Shown here: positions 1-63,955 of the stretch, in pieces | Position numbering within the stretch: position 1 is the stretch's first letter | How the letters are laid out: each line of letters begins with the position of its first letter | Assembly: GCF_905171765.1 (NCBI RefSeq) | Contig: NC_053391.1 | Span: 689,497,257 to 689,561,256, forward strand | DNA from: Bufo bufo | Taxonomy: Eukaryota; Chordata; Amphibia; Anura; Bufonidae | Reading direction: 5' to 3' | DNA: 64,000 nt | Translations under genes and position numbers: made by a program | Notes under the pieces: model-generated | The model's input: the letters and a program-made list of their open reading frames with translations, nothing else | Database searches by the model: none | Told to the model about the DNA's origin: nothing

Positions 1-2056
1 AGATGGCAGGGTCCTGAAGGGGTTAAAGACTTGTGCTTTTTTGTTTTTATTTTAAATTTTATTTTTAAATCTATACAGTATTGCCACACTCCAGAATGGT
101 TTACTCACAAGACAAGCGTACTCCACACTGGACATTGTTAGGAGGAGGGACTGAAAGGTATACATTTTTGTGATTGCAAGGGTATGTTACAAGAACTTAT
201 TGGTCTGCCATGCTGAAAAGGGCCTTGTGGCTCACGATACTGTTTTCCAGGGGTGGACCTCAAAGTTAAAAGGGTTTTCCAAAGTTTTTAGAACTAGTGA
301 CTTATCCTAACGTCATCTTTCGAGGCAAGAGTTTTATTTCAAATTCATCTGGTGGTTCAAAGCAGGGATCTTAAAGACCAATGAGTACCACTGTCAGATC
401 TCAGGTAGGAATGGAGTGTCTCAGGGTGAGTTTGATGCGTGATGTGGCCCTAATAAATATCTTACTCCTTGCGCTCTGCCAGAGGTACAGTAGGTCTACA
501 AAACTACTTAAAGCTGATATGTGGACATTTAAGGTACTAGGCTTAAGACTTATATAAAATTTTCTACAAGAAGGATTCGATATCTTGAATTCTAGGAGGA
601 AACTGATTTAGGCGTTGAGTGTTACCATAAGCAACATTTCAATAAATTGCTGAAGTGACACTTTTTCGCTGTGTTGTTAAATGGAAACACTTTCAGAAAG
701 ACACTGAGCCCTTAGGATCTCCCTTTCAGGAGCCAGGGTGTTCGTTTCAGTCTCCCCACTTCCAGATATACCAAGGGCCCTTGTAGAAAATTGTATCTTC
801 ATAGAAGTGGCATCAGAAGTTCCTGGAGCAATACTGAAAAACAGCTTCTCTTTGGCCAATATCGTGTGACTAGAATAACTCTGGCTAATTCCCTCTGAAT
901 TTTCCCTACGAAATGCATATGCTAGTTCCATTTTTAGGAGAGAACATCTACAGTTGTTAGTCTGTTATCTAGCGAGAAGAAAATCTGTCTGAGTAGACTG
1001 TCCTGTTGCAAACAGGTTTATGTGTGGCTGACCATATCTATAGACCAGTTCTGAACTTCTCTGTTCAGTAACACTTCAGCAGCCCTTTAAAATAGATTCT
1101 GCTTGTTTCAGGATTTCCCAAACAGCCCGAAGTTGCCGGAAATGAGAGGATCTTTCTGCCATCTCTCCTGGCCAAATCCCTTGAAAGTAATGATCCTGAA
1201 CCTAAGCCCCCCTTCCCTGCTTACTGACATCTGTGGATATCAGAATGTAAGGAATATGGGTAAACCGTTTTTCCAGATTTGACTGAGAAGTCCATCACGT
1301 CAGGGATTGATTTACTGCTGTTGAAAAAGGAATCTAACAATTTAAGGATAACAATATTAGTTTTTGGAGCTTCACTCTCTCGTCCTGGGCCATCTTGGAA
1401 GCTGTTCCCAGTAGCCAGAACATTCCAGGGAGGAGATGGTCAGAGCGCAAGATCCAATTGAGGGATAGGGCTCTTGGCATCCAGCCCTCCAGTCCCCGCT
1501 GCCAACATGAACTTACATGCTGACGAAAGGTAATAAGCAGTGGTGGTAGTTGGAAACGGCTGAGGGACCTCTACATAGAGGTATTAGTCAGGCTGGCTGG
1601 ATTGTAAGGAGTGCTTACTCTTCCACTCAATAGTAGCCTTGCCTTAACTTCCATAAACAGAAAGGGACCTCTCTGCATCTGTCCTATGTAGGGACAGGAA
1701 GAACACTGGTGGGTGATGGTGGTAGGGGTCATTTAAGCTTTTTTTTTTCTTGAGGACACAGTCGCAAGGTCAACCAAACGTCAGCCGCCTGTGTCACCTA
1801 ACCTCAGGGCTTCTTTTTTTCCCCACAAAAAATGCTATATACATGAAAAGCCCTAGAGACAGGTGGTCCACAGCAGTATCAGCCCGTGCCAATTCGATAT
1901 TTCAGGCATCAGAAAGGCAAAGCAAGAACATAACCTGAGGTGGGTGGGAAAAACCTACAGAAGAATCCAGAAAGATGCAGATCTTCATGGTGTCTCATTG
2001 ATACTTTAAAAGACTGAAGACCCAAAGACCAGAAGTAGCCTTCATGTGGAACACTG
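1..2056. other. Unannotated flank downstream of the piwi gene
   Basis: About 2 kb without a recognisable gene, transposon terminus or tandem repeat. Open frames here are short (under about 85 codons), lack family motifs and are not joined by convincing splice sites. The longest, on the minus strand at 677-931, is Ser/Thr-rich and unrecognised; an exon of a neighbouring gene cannot be excluded. A T-run lies at 1739-1750. Confidence 0.5.
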
Positions 2057-2064
2057 GTCATAAT

Positions 2065-2296
2065 TAGTGTTGAGCGAACTTCTGTTTTAAGTTCGGCGTC
2101 TAAAGTTCGGCTTCCGGTTAGCGGAGGATCCCGATATGGATTCCGAATTCCGTTGTGGTCCGTGGTAGCGGAATCAATAATGGCCGATTATTGATTCCGC
2201 TACCACGGACCACAACGGAATTCATATCGGGATCCTCCGCTAACCGGAAGCCAAACTTTAGACGCTGAACTTAAAACAGAAGTTCGCTCAACACTA
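2065..2296. mobile_element. Foldback hAT-like MITE
   Basis: The element is an almost perfect palindrome: it starts tagtgttgagcgaac and ends with the reverse complement gttcgctcaacacta, with arms of roughly 115 bp meeting near 2180. Flanking octamers gtcataat (2057-2064) and gtcacaag (2297-2304) match at 6 of 8 positions, consistent with an old 8-bp target duplication. A related copy at 11702-11890 has a perfect 8-bp duplication, which supports hAT-type mobilisation. It has no coding capacity. Confidence 0.75.
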
Positions 2297-2332
2297 GTCA
2301 CAAGGAACAGAAATTCTGGTGGTTTTAGTAGT

Positions 2333-2641
2333 AGGAGGTGCTCAAACCCACATGCAGTTGTGCATATATATAGGGGAGCAAATCCTGCACTTGTGGCCCG
2401 TTGCTAATGGCAATCCCCAGCAAAATGCATACGGTGAAGGATGCCCGCGGCGAACCACAATAGACATCCTACACAAGGATGTCTATTGTGTAGGATGTCT
2501 ATTGTGGTACTTGTGGTTCGCCGTGGGCATCCTCCATTGTATGCATTTTGCTGGGGATTGCCATTAGCAATGGGCCACAAGTGCAGGATTTGCTCCCCTA
2601 TATATATGCACAACTGCATGTGGGTTTGAGCACCTCCTGCT
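2333..2641. repeat. Long palindrome (foldback repeat)
   Basis: The segment beginning aggaggtgctcaaaccc is repeated as its reverse complement ending at about 2640, with arms near 150 bp and a small centre around 2470-2500 containing short direct repeats of catcctacacaa-type sequence. Both strands therefore show similar short open frames, which are shadows. It is probably another MITE; target duplications were not resolved. Confidence 0.7.
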
Positions 2642-3680
2642 AATGCCAACCTGTCTTCTTAGTTTGTATATATAGATTCCTGGAGGTGTATAAACTCCAA
2701 TTTAAATGTGCCTGTTTTCCATCTACAGGCCACATTTAGGTGCACCTGTGAGGCCTGGGACATATCAGCAAGTCTTGAGTGGGACTCGCAGACTCCTCCC
2801 TCCTCCCATTGCAAGCATGGCCACATGCTGGAGGTAACTGGTGAGCTGTTTGTGTGTCGGCCTTATGCTCCTGGTATTGCCCATACGGCTCAGGTAGGAG
2901 AGTGTTAGGTCCCGGGCTACTTGAGAAACCTTGTCGTGGTGTCCAGGCTTAGACATGTTCTACACCGTAGGACATGTTGACTAATCTCTCAATTTTAAAA
3001 TCAGTTTGAGGGTTTAGTGAGACTGCAGTGTGCACCTGTCCTTGTTATTGTTTTGTTATATTGGTTTTAGTAGTAGCATGAAGGTGACCCTCTCTATACA
3101 AACCTCTACACAGAAAGCCCAATCCATAATGAATCTTTACAATGAAAACTCCTGTGATGTGCACTAATAGGCATTGTTCACATTTGTGTCCATCTTATTT
3201 CTGTGAAAAAATTCATCTGTATTTCATTCGTGTTTGGCCCATATGTCCGTTTTTTTCCCTCCATGTCTCTTCCATATTCCACGGATGCTGCTCAGCTGAA
3301 AATGAACTTCCCGAGCATCACCTACCAGTGGTCAGTGAAACACTGACAGATAATGGATGACATTTGTGTTGTGTCTGTTTTTTCACAGACCCAATGGGCG
3401 TGTTTGGTCCTCATCATTGACAAATGCAGCACATGTCTCCGTGATTTTTATACTTAAGTGTGAACACACACAATAAAATGCCTACATGTGCTGTTCATAG
3501 GAAATGCGGATAACATGATAGGAAGTCTATGCAAAGAAGCTGATGCTACTACCATGGTGACTCGAGAGCCAGCACAACAGTCAGTTTGGAGTCAGCTGTT
3601 GAGCTGCAGGTCTCCTCTATAATCTCAGACATCACTTTCATCCATAAGCCAGTACCACACGAATCTTCACCACACGGAAA
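2642..3680. other. Intergenic sequence beyond the piwi 3' end
   Basis: No exon, transposon end or tandem array was recognised. Short open frames on both strands carry no family motif. Confidence 0.4.
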
Positions 3681-3681
3681 G

Positions 3682-4269
3682 GAATGCTGAAACAATTTAT
3701 TTACCATGAAGAAAGAACAAAAATAAGTACAAACAAGTCATGACAAGTCTATCGAAATAAGTGCAAACTTCTGCTGCCCAGTGTTCAAGTACTCTGAACA
3801 TATGAAGTATCAAATGTGCAATTTTTATATATCAGGAACCCATTTAAGGTTCTGGTCACATCATGTTGGATGTGCACATCCAGCATGTGTGCCAGGTCCA
3901 TACAATTTTATAGACCCAATAGATGCCAAAAGAATCTGCGTTCCACCAACTGACCCATGCAAGTCGATGGCGTATTGCGTTGAACTTTAGCGATGTATGT
4001 CTTTTTTCAACCGTACAAACTATGCTACCATTAAAAAATAAAAATAAAAAAACTTTCAAAGTCTCGTTCACGTCAGGTTGGCTGGTGACCACATGCTTGA
4101 CTTAATACGCTTCATTAATACCCAGGGGAACAAAAAAAGAAAAAACGGCAGCTAGAATTAGGACATCAGCTGGCATTTTTTTTTCCAACTTTCAAAAGTG
4201 CAGAACAGGCCAACCTCTTCACCCCCACCCCCACCCCCACTTCTCAACTTTCAGTGCTCTTTGTAAAAT
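3682..4269 (-). other. piwil1: Predicted 3'UTR of the piwi-like gene
   Basis: This region directly follows the TAA stop codon at 4270-4272 on the minus strand and runs about 590 nt to an AATAAA hexamer (plus-strand tttatt at 3696-3701). The exact cleavage site is inferred as 10-20 nt past the hexamer. It contains short homopolymer runs and a (CCCCCA)-type run near 4220-4240, but no intron signal was noticed. Confidence 0.55.
3696..3701 (-). terminator. Candidate poly(A) signal AATAAA
   Basis: This is a canonical AATAAA on the minus strand about 570 nt past the stop codon of the piwi gene, and the first one I saw downstream. It is inferred to direct 3'-end formation; RNA evidence would settle this. 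Confidence 0.55.
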
Positions 4270-55098
<50,829 letters not shown>

Positions 55099-55194
55099 CT
55101 GCAAACCATCAGGAACAAAACTCTTGTCACTCATCGCATCTCATTAGAGTAAACCACTGAGGCTGGGACCCAGCTTGTCACACACCCTATATAT

Positions 55195-55365
55195 CAAATC
55201 TGTGGGTTTCCTACAGGTACTCCGGATTCCTCCCACACTGCAAAGACATCGGGAACTTAAGATTGTGAGCCCCATTGGGGACAGTGTGATGCTAATGTCA
55301 GTAAAGTGATGCGGAATATGTCACAGCTATATAAGTACGAAAAATAAATAAATTATAGGTTATAT
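55195..55365 (+). repeat. SINE/L2-tail-like retroposon
   Basis: Text gggtttcctacaggtactccg, ttgtgagccccattggggac and cagctatataag followed by AATAAATAAA matches a widespread vertebrate retroposon tail (recollection). About 165 bp. Confidence 0.6.
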
Positions 55366-55617
55366 GGGGTCTCTTGAAAGACCACCGAGAATTGAAGTAT
55401 ACCCCCCTATTGTGAATTCCTCCTTTTACTTCTGTTAACCTACAACCATGAACAGGGACATCTGTATAAATCTGTATGCAGTGAGCGCCCCCTAGCTGTG
55501 GTTGCAGGTTAAACTGATTTTACATTTAAGGAAGCACTCCCACAAAAATCTTTATTCTCTGACCTGTTAGAAAGGTGCATAATGTAATCTGTAGTGAAGG
55601 TAATCTTACCAGTGACT
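55366..55617. other. Unassigned intron sequence
   Basis: Nothing recognised. Confidence 0.4.
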
Positions 55618-56706
55618 GTAATTATGAGTTACTAGCAGAAGGACTCGGCTTCGCACGGGTATATTTCATCTAATGTTTGTGTGTGTCGTTAAAAGATATC
55701 GACAGTATCCCCCATAACAGTGACCTCTACAGCACACCGCCCCATTAACAGTGAACTCCACAGCCCCTCACCCCACCTCAGTGCCCCGCCTCCTTAAAAT
55801 GGAACCTTCACAGCAGCCCACCCCTTTAACAGTGAGTTTCACAGCAATCCACTCCCTTGACATTGACCTCCTCAGGGGCCCGCCCCTTAACAGTGACCTA
55901 TACAGCACCCCGCCTATTAACACTGACCTCCGTAGGGGACCGTCCCCTTATCTGTGTCCTCCACTGTTCCCTGCCCCCTTAACTGAGACCTCCACAGCAC
56001 CCGTCCCTTTAACAGTGACTGCCACAGTACCCTGCTGGCTTAACAGTGACCTCCACAGCAGCTGCCCCTTTAATAGTGGCCCCTGCCCCCTTAACAGTGA
56101 TCTCAACAGCGGCCTGCCCCCTTAACAGTAACATCCACAGTGAACACCCCTTTAACAGTGACCTCCACAGTGCCCACCCCTTTAAAAGTGACATCCACAG
56201 CAGCTGCCCCTTTAATAGTGGCCCCTGCTCCCTTAATAGTGACCTCCACAGCACCCTGCCCATTTAAGGCTAGGGCTACATGACAACATGTGTCGCGCAA
56301 CATTTTGTCGCGCCAATGTCGCACAACAATTTTTAGAATGATAGACCATGGTGTCGCATTGTGACATGCTGCGGACAGCAACACGACAGTCGTCGTGTAG
56401 CTCTGGCCTAAAGCTGACCTACAGCAGTGAATAAAAATGGCTGGGTTGTTATGGAAAACTGGAGTAAAACTGTGTGTATGTGGAGACTAAGGGCCTGCGA
56501 GCTTCTAGTGGCTGATGAGGGACATGTGACCGTGTGTCTGGCAGTTGGGATATGAGTGAAAGACTTGTAGGCTTTTATTGGCTAATGCAGGTCATTTTTG
56601 GGGAATATTTCAGGAACCTTCCCGGACACCTGATGTACCTGTGTGCCAAATTTGGTGAAGATCGGTCCAGTCGTTTGGTCACACATAAATAACAGACAGA
56701 CACTCA

Positions 56707-56743
<37 letters not shown>
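55618..56743 (+). repeat. Retroposon-like tract with ~30-bp degenerate repeats
   Basis: Begins near gactcggcttcgcacgggta and ends with gccaaatttggtgaagatcg, agtcgtttggtcacacataa and a (TA)n tail at 56712-56742, an organisation typical of LINE/SINE 3' tails (tentatively RTE-like). Inside, cccccttaacagtgacctcc then acag repeats degenerately from 55715 to 56265. A MITE is nested at 56271-56409. Confidence 0.5.
56271..56409. mobile_element. Foldback MITE
   Basis: Ends ggctagggctacatgacaac and gtcgtcgtgtagctctggcc are inverted partners; the core repeats tgtcgcgcaaca-like text. Confidence 0.65.
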
Positions 56744-56746
<3 letters not shown>

Positions 56747-57154
56747 CCTCCCTTCTGATCCTCAGCTGTGTCATGTGGCAAACACTGATCTCCAACTGAC
56801 ACAGGGCAGGAAGTCAGTTACTTCTCTATTAATTCCTATAAGACTCCCATAGGGATACATAGAGAAACTGGCTTCATGTTGGTCACATGACAAAGCCAAG
56901 GATCAGAACGGAGGTTATAACTCACAAAATCACTAATCACTGATAAGACAATTACATTCACTATAGTTCACATCATCTTTCAGGTTAGAGAATAAACATT
57001 TTTATGGAAGTGCTTCTATAAAGAGGACCTGTCGCCACTCCGGACATGTCTGTTTTAGTAAATATCTGCAGCCCACATGAAATGACGATTCCAGAGCATT
57101 TATTCTATGTTTTGCCATTACTCTGTTGTACAACTAGAAATTTTAAGAAAAAAC
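56744..57154. other. Unassigned sequence before DIRS-E
   Basis: Contains an imperfect inverted pair (cctcccttctgatcctcagc / aaggatcagaacggagg), probably a small foldback element. No coding. Confidence 0.45.
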
Positions 57155-57419
57155 TGGATTTTTTGTACTCACCGTAAAATCCTTTTCTCGTAGTAGGCAT
57201 TGGGGGACACAGCACCATGGGTATATGTCCAACTACCACTAGGAGGCACTAGACACAAAAAGTGTTGGCTCCTCCCCGTTGGGCTATACCCTCTCCACAG
57301 GCACAAGGCTATTCAGTTTGTACAAAAAGCAGTAGGAGAGAGAAAAAAAGCAAGGAACCAACAACTCCCGTACCGGGAAGATCAAGAGACCAGCCCGGAA
57401 AATCAGAAGTAAAAACATA

Positions 57420-57545
57420 GGGTGGGATCTGTGTCCCCCAATGCCTACTACGAGAAAAGGATTTTACGGTGAGTACAAAAAATCCAGTTTTCTCGTGCAT
57501 GGCATTGGGGGACACAGCACCATGGGACGTCCCAAAGCAGTCCCC
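57420..57545 (-). repeat. DIRS-E internal complementary region
   Basis: ctgtgtcccccaatgcctac followed by catggcattgggggacacag, identical in layout to DIRS-D. Confidence 0.8.
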
Positions 57546-59699
57546 GAGGGTGGGAAAAAAACAGCCATGCCACCGGTTGGGTATACAGGTGCAGGAGAAC
57601 CATGTGACCCAACAGTAGAAAACACGGAATGGGCAAGAGGTTCCATAACAAGGAAGAAGCCTCAAAGAAGAATCAGAGAAGACTGTCAGCAGCCCAGGAA
57701 AAATGCCTGGAAGAAAATCCCAAATGCAAGAAGGCGGCAAAAGGGAACACCGAGCTCAGCCAAGGGCTGGAGAAAAAATTAGGTAGTCCCAACACGCGGT
57801 GCTGTCCTAACGCTCTAAATTGTCTCAGACCCAAAGAGCGAAAAAACCTGTGGTCAACCCCTGACAGGCCAGGGGAGAAAGGAAACAAGGAAGTACTGGA
57901 AGCCAAACGAGTGAGTGAAGCAATAGCAAGGCTCACATGTGAAGGGAGCAGGTCTCCCCTCACCACAAGGCAGATGATGAAGTTATGCGCCCTATTTAAA
58001 AGGCGAAAACCCAAGGCTGCTAGAGGAAACCGCCAACCCTTGGAGAAGGAGGGGGTTGTAGGTAAAAGCCAGGAAAAAAGAGTAAGACCTGCGTCCCAAA
58101 AACAGGAGATGAGGCCCGAGCCTCGGAAAACAAGATATCACTGTGAAGCGTAAGACCAGAGGAAACTCTGGGCATGTGAAGCATCAGGGGAAAAAAGGAA
58201 CCAGATACAGGCCCAGGAAATCTCAGCAGGACACACTGGACTGAAAGACATGGAAGTAGAAGGAGAGTACTCCAACCGCCGAAGGAGGAAAGGTTCTACA
58301 ACAGGAGGAGGTCCCTCCCGAAGGAGACCATACGGCGGAATTGCAAACCGTTGTGCTAAACCACTCAATACCAGGTACTTGACGTGGGAGGATGGGAAAA
58401 GAGACACGAATCCCAAGAAGACCACAAGGCTATTGGAACCCATAAAGGGAACAATCAACCCAGGCCCCGATCCCCCCAAAAAGACGATTGCCATGCAGAA
58501 CCTGAGTGGTCAAATAAACGGGGACCAGGGACTCCAGAAGGAGTACCCGGGATGGGCTCACAAGGAACCAGGAGCTGAACCACCAGAAGACAACGCAAGC
58601 CAGAATATCCAGGAAAGGAGAGATGAAACTACCATAGGGGAAGGGACATTGGCCATGGACAACTACCCGTTCCAAGAACAGTGACTAGCAAACTGTATAC
58701 ATTGTCCCAGAGAGGACAAGTACAGCAGCTCGGGATGTACCACTAAATTGACAGACATCCATATGCATAAGGAATGCAGAAGTCGCCATGAAAAAGCCGG
58801 GTGAGACTACACAGAAATGTAGAAACCAGCCGCGACCGGCGTACTGAAAACTCCCAGGGGGGAGAAAGTACCTGACAGGTGCAAACGACGGCAAGGTCCA
58901 AGGGGACTGCCCCTCTGTCATGTAGTACAACTAAGCAGAGAATATAAGGGAATACAGAGAACACCTGGACCCAGAAGGAACTACGGGACCCTGTCCGATG
59001 CCAGAGCAACCAGCTGAAAAATTACCTACCAGGCAGGTGTGTGGCGCTCAGTGGTCCTGTCCCTGACCCGTCAGGGAGGACGTCCAGTGATGAAAAATGC
59101 TGATGACCCCAGAAGGATTCCATGTGGCAGAGGACATCCAGCGATGACCGAAAACTGCTGCAGCAGCCGATGCACACCAGCTACGTGCCCCAACAAGGTA
59201 GAAGATCCAGTGGAGATCCCTGTACTCCACCAGGAATGGGCCACTCTGTAATAGGAAACAACGCGAGTACTCCTCTATAACATGGGGTAACGCGAAGCGC
59301 AGCAAACCGTAGTACCTTATAGAGATGGCAAGAGCAACCCTAGCACAAAGGCCAACAACCACCTGGCCATGGTGTAGGGAGCATGGTTGAATGTGGACCA
59401 CCCGCCAGATCAGAACAGATCAGCCATATACTGGAGCTACAATAAGTAGCACTAGACCGACAAGGTGGGGGTTGGGCTGGCCCACCCCTGCCAGATATGG
59501 AAACCATGCACATGCAGAACCAGGATGGCCTGTTGTAGACAGTGCCCTGAGAAGTACAAGGAGACCATTGAGTACGACAGAAACGGAGTGGAGATGTATG
59601 GAAGAACTAAAAGGGTGAAACCAACATCCGCAGCACAGATTAGAACCTGGGGGCAGAAAGCACCCTGTAATACAGAAACTGTATGGGCCACAGATTGCA

Positions 59700-60930
59700 C
59701 CATAGGGCCCAGCACCTTGAGTAATACAACCACACGCTTAAAATATAGGGAAAGTGGCTGCATGTCTAAGGAGAGTGGAAACATAGCCACAGAATCTGGG
59801 AATGCTACTGCATTTGGAGGGTACAGGTACTCAACCTGTAAAGTAGAAATATGGCTGCGTAGTGCAGAAAACGACCAGAAAGGTGTAATGGGTACAGCAT
59901 CTGGAGATGGTAGAGGTACTACCTTTAAGATCGGAGCAATGTGGCCACATGGTGCACCCTAGAACCAGAGAGGTGCAACGGCTACCGCGTTAGCAATGGT
60001 ACCTATATTCCGCCCGGGAAGGGGAAAATAGGGCCGCACGGTACCACAAAGAACAAGACAGGTGCACACTACAATCAGGTAGGTGAAATGGCAACTGAAG
60101 GAGGCCCTCTATTTCGCCTGAAAAAAAGGGAAACAGGGCCGCATAGTACACCATAGAGCCAGACAGGTGTAACGGCTGCAGCATCAGAGACGGTGCAGGA
60201 ACTCTACCTATGAAGGGAGTAAGATGGCCGTTTGGTGCACACTATGATGAGGTAGGTGCAATGACCACGGCAATTGGAGGAGGCCTCAATATCTCGTCCG
60301 GTAAGGGAGAGAAAATGCCACATGGTACACCATAAAGCCACACAGGAGCAACAGCTACAGCATCAGGAGATGGTGTAGGTACTCTACCTATGAAGGGACC
60401 AAGGTGGCAGCTTGGTGCCGACTAGAACCAGACAGAGGCAATTCTACGGCAATTGAAAGTGGCCTCTATATCTCGCCCGTAGGGAGAAATGTTGCCGCAT
60501 AGAACACAATAGAGCCCGCCAGGGGTATTGGCTACAGCATCGGAGATGGTGTAGGTACTCTACCTAAGAAAGGGAGCAAAAAAGTCTGGGGACAGACAGG
60601 AGCAATTGCAACGGCAATTGAAGGAGGCCTGTATATCCCGCCCAGAAGGGAGAAATAGTGCCGCATGGAACACCATAGCGCCAGCCAGATGTATCGGCTA
60701 CAGCATCAGGAGATGGTGTAGGTACTCTACCTAAGAAAGGAGCACAGTGGCTGGGAACAGACAGGTGCAATTGCCAAGGCAATTGAAGGCGGCCTGTGTA
60801 TCTCGCCCGGAAGGGAGAAATAGTGCCGCATGGAACACCATAGAGCCAGCCAGGAGTAATGGCTTCAGCATCTGGAGTAGGTGTAGGTACTCTACCTATG
60901 AAAAGGAGCAAGGCGGATGGAAACAGACAT
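59700..60930. repeat. Degenerate tandem array of DIRS-E
   Basis: gctacagcatcaggagatgg, gtgtaggtactctaccta and tagtgccgcatggaacacca recur several times; some units are longer than in DIRS-D. Confidence 0.75.
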
Positions 60931-63065
60931 ATATAATTGCTTTTCCTTACCAACCAACAGGAGGCGCTTGCCAAGAACAGGGACCCCCGTTATGAGGTAG
61001 AGTGGCGAACACCAGCACCAGGATGGGGACCCGGTGGAAACACTCTCAAATGTGTAGAGCATAGCCCCTGGTATAGGGGAACCAGGAAGGCTTGTCAGGT
61101 ACAGCCTATGGCAGTGGTGCAGGTACCCCCCTGTTAAGGAGAAGGCGTACGTACCAGAGACACCAAGTAGGTGACTCATTATGCTAAACACGGGGACGGC
61201 TGCCTTACCTGTGCGGTTGAATACCTGTGCAGTCAGGGGAGCGCCATCCGAAAATCCACTAGAGGGGATACCAACCCTGGGTAGGAGAGGTTCCTCCGTG
61301 CACGTTAGTCTTGACCTCCCAGAGGCTTCTGTATGGAGGAAGACCGCCTGATGCTCTGTTCCGAGGGAATCGGTGCAGAGGTGTCCCCCGAGGCAACGGA
61401 TGGGGTGACGGGAAAGGATTCGTCACCAGCCTCAGGCCTGTCCTGGGGAGGACCCGAGGATGCCGAGGAGGGGTGGAATCCTGTTGAGACCACCCGAGGT
61501 TGTACTGTGAGCTACCCCTTGCCGGACCCGGTATCTGAGCATGCCTCATCTGCAGGGAGGACCCTGGGAGGGCATAGGTGGCCGCAATTGGATAGGTAGC
61601 GGTCCAGCGACTCCGCCAGGGATTGGGAGAGTCGGACAAGGTTCCCATGGCTTTGACAAAGAGGGAGACCATTCAGAAGGGACCTACCCAAAAGGATTTG
61701 GTCAGGGGACACAATGGGGTCTGGAAAGAGGTACTGCACACAAGCAGGGACAGGCCGACCGCATGGCAGCCTTCGTAGACAGCGGACGCACGTGAAAAGA
61801 CGTGGCGATCCGAGGAGAGGCTGGGAGAGGAGACCCTCATAGAGCAGCCAGCAGAGGCTGTCATATCTGGGCCCGGATGCCATGTTCCCCAAAGAGGTGC
61901 TGCAGCAGCTATAGAGGCTGCAGGAGAAATGAAGCAATTGAGGAGGGGTGGGGGGGGGGGGGGGGGAACGACTTGAGTGATCCCTATGTACAGCATTAGC
62001 TGCCTTCACACAGTACATAGGACAATGACCTAAAGGGGGTCTGCAGTTCTTTTAAACTGAGGATCTATCCACTGGATAGATAACCCACGTTAGATCCAGT
62101 AAAGGGAGGAGAGAGATAGCCCCTCCCGAGGGCCGGGCGGGGTCTGAAAAGCCCGGGAAGCAAGGAGGAGGGGCCGGGAAGATCGCGGCCTAGCAGGCCC
62201 AAAAGCCGGGGCCTCGATTTATGAGGCGGCCGGGAATGGAGCGAGGGGGGCGGGACGAATCGCGGCCGACCGAGGGGGCCTCCGGACCCACAAAACTAGG
62301 TGAGGAGGGTGGGGGGGGGGGAGCGACGCCTGGGGGTGGGCGGAACAGGGCAAACAGAGCACCTGGGAGCCGGGAACGGGCCATGGAAGATGAGGCCTAG
62401 TCCCTGCAAAAACCGGGGACTAAAGTAGCGGGGAAGGCCCAGAAGAAGCGACGCCTGGACTGTGTGGCCAGGGAGGAGAGAAAAAACCAACCAAGGGGGA
62501 AGAGAAAGGTGGAGGAAGATGGAAGCTTCCCAGGACCCCCAGCTAAGGTGGATCCTACCCCCCTGGCCACAGGAGGGAACCTAACCCTGGGGCAGGGACA
62601 GGGGAATATACTCACTATACTCACCATCTGATGTCTTCGGGCGCCGCAGGGTCACCCCTTCGGCAGACTCAACACGGGAACCGTGGGAATGCCGGCAAGC
62701 CACTGCGGATGCAGTCTGTGGGGACTGGGTGACCGGCGATGGTACAGAAGTACGCGCCCGCAGGGGGGGCAACTAAAGTGGAACACGATGGAGCCCCAGC
62801 CTGCAGCAGGTATAACGGTGGAGATCACCGAGACCTGCAGAAGAGAGAAAAAAAGAATAAAAAATAAAAAATAAACAGCAGGACCTGCAAAAAAGCAGGA
62901 CAGGTCTGCCTCCTACGGACACTAGACAAAAACTGAATAGCCTTGTGCCTGTGGAGAGGGTATAGCCCAACGGGGAGGAGCCAACACTTTTTGTGTCTAG
63001 TGCCTCCTAGTGGTAGTTGGACATATACCCATGGTGCTGTGTCCCCCAATGCCATGCACGAGAAA

Positions 63066-63589
63066 ATGTGGGGGTGTCTCTGAACAGTCTAAGCCTGTCC
63101 AGTAAGCGCTGCCAGTGTCAGAATATGCAGGGACACCATCCACTGGTAACACATTTATTCAAGATTTAGTAGGAATAATAGAGAAATGGCGCAGCACAGT
63201 TGAAAAGACGCTCCAGAATGGTTAATACATGGAGAAGGAAAAACTGTAGCAACACAGATAAGTCAGGAGAGGTGACGCGGCTTTTGAGGGATTTAAATAC
63301 TAATGGCCTATTCTCAGAACAGAACAAAGCTTTCTGAAGAGACCCTCCTGACTGTGACACCAAGTGTGCAGGTCAGTCCTATGCAAGTGAACGAGGGTGA
63401 GCTGTAATAACCAGCACAGTCACTATACATAGTCTGTATGAAGAGGCCCCTCCTGATAAGTAGGGGTGATGGGAATCAGACTCCCACAAATCAGATGTCA
63501 AGGAACTATCCTGAGGAAAGGAAATCAATACTGAACACCCAAAACACTCCTTTAAAAAAAAGAAAGAAAAAAAAACATCTAATAAAACT
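63066..63589. other. Unassigned sequence
   Basis: No exon or repeat end recognised apart from A-rich runs at 63546-63575. Confidence 0.4.
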
Positions 63590-63955
63590 AAGGCTACTTT
63601 CACACTAGCGTTCGGGGCTCCGCTTGTGAGTTCCGTTTGAAGGCTCTCACAAGCGGCCCCGAACGGATCCGTCCAGCCCTAATGCATTCTGAATGGATGC
63701 GGATCCGCTCAGAATGCATCAGTCTGGCTCCGTTTGTCCTCCGCTCCGCTCAGCAGGCGGACACCTGAACGCAGCTTGCAGCGTTCAGGTGTCCGCCTGG
63801 CCGTGCGGAGGCAAACGGATCCGTCCAGACTTAGAATGTAAGTCAATGGGGACGGATCCGTTTGAAGTTGACACAGTATGGCTCAATTTTCAAACGGGTC
63901 CGTCTCCCATTGACTTTCAATGTAAAGTCAAAACGGATCCGTTTGCATTATCATG
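63590..63955. mobile_element. Palindromic MITE (tactttcacactagcg type)
   Basis: Starts aaggctactttcacactagc and contains inverted pairs ctgaacgcagcttgcagcgttcag and cggatccgtc / gacggatccg. Its right end runs into the A/T microsatellite at 63956-63990. Related in style to 32440-32757. Confidence 0.6.

Larger units (their letters stand above)
57155..63065 (-). mobile_element. DIRS-E: non-autonomous DIRS derivative, sister of DIRS-D
   Basis: Inverted terminal repeats at about 57155-57315 and 62920-63065, internal complementary region 57420-57545. It is about 5.9 kb long and collinear with DIRS-D through most of its length (near 90% by eye), with one copy of the segment duplicated in D and an array at 59700-60930. 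No catalytic RT or recombinase motifs survive. G-runs occur at 61950 and 62311. Same orientation as all other DIRS copies here. Confidence 0.85.

Noticed and set aside
677..931. Minus-strand 84-codon frame as a neighbouring gene exon
   Set aside because: No recognised family, no clear splice sites; kept only as a remark on the flank.
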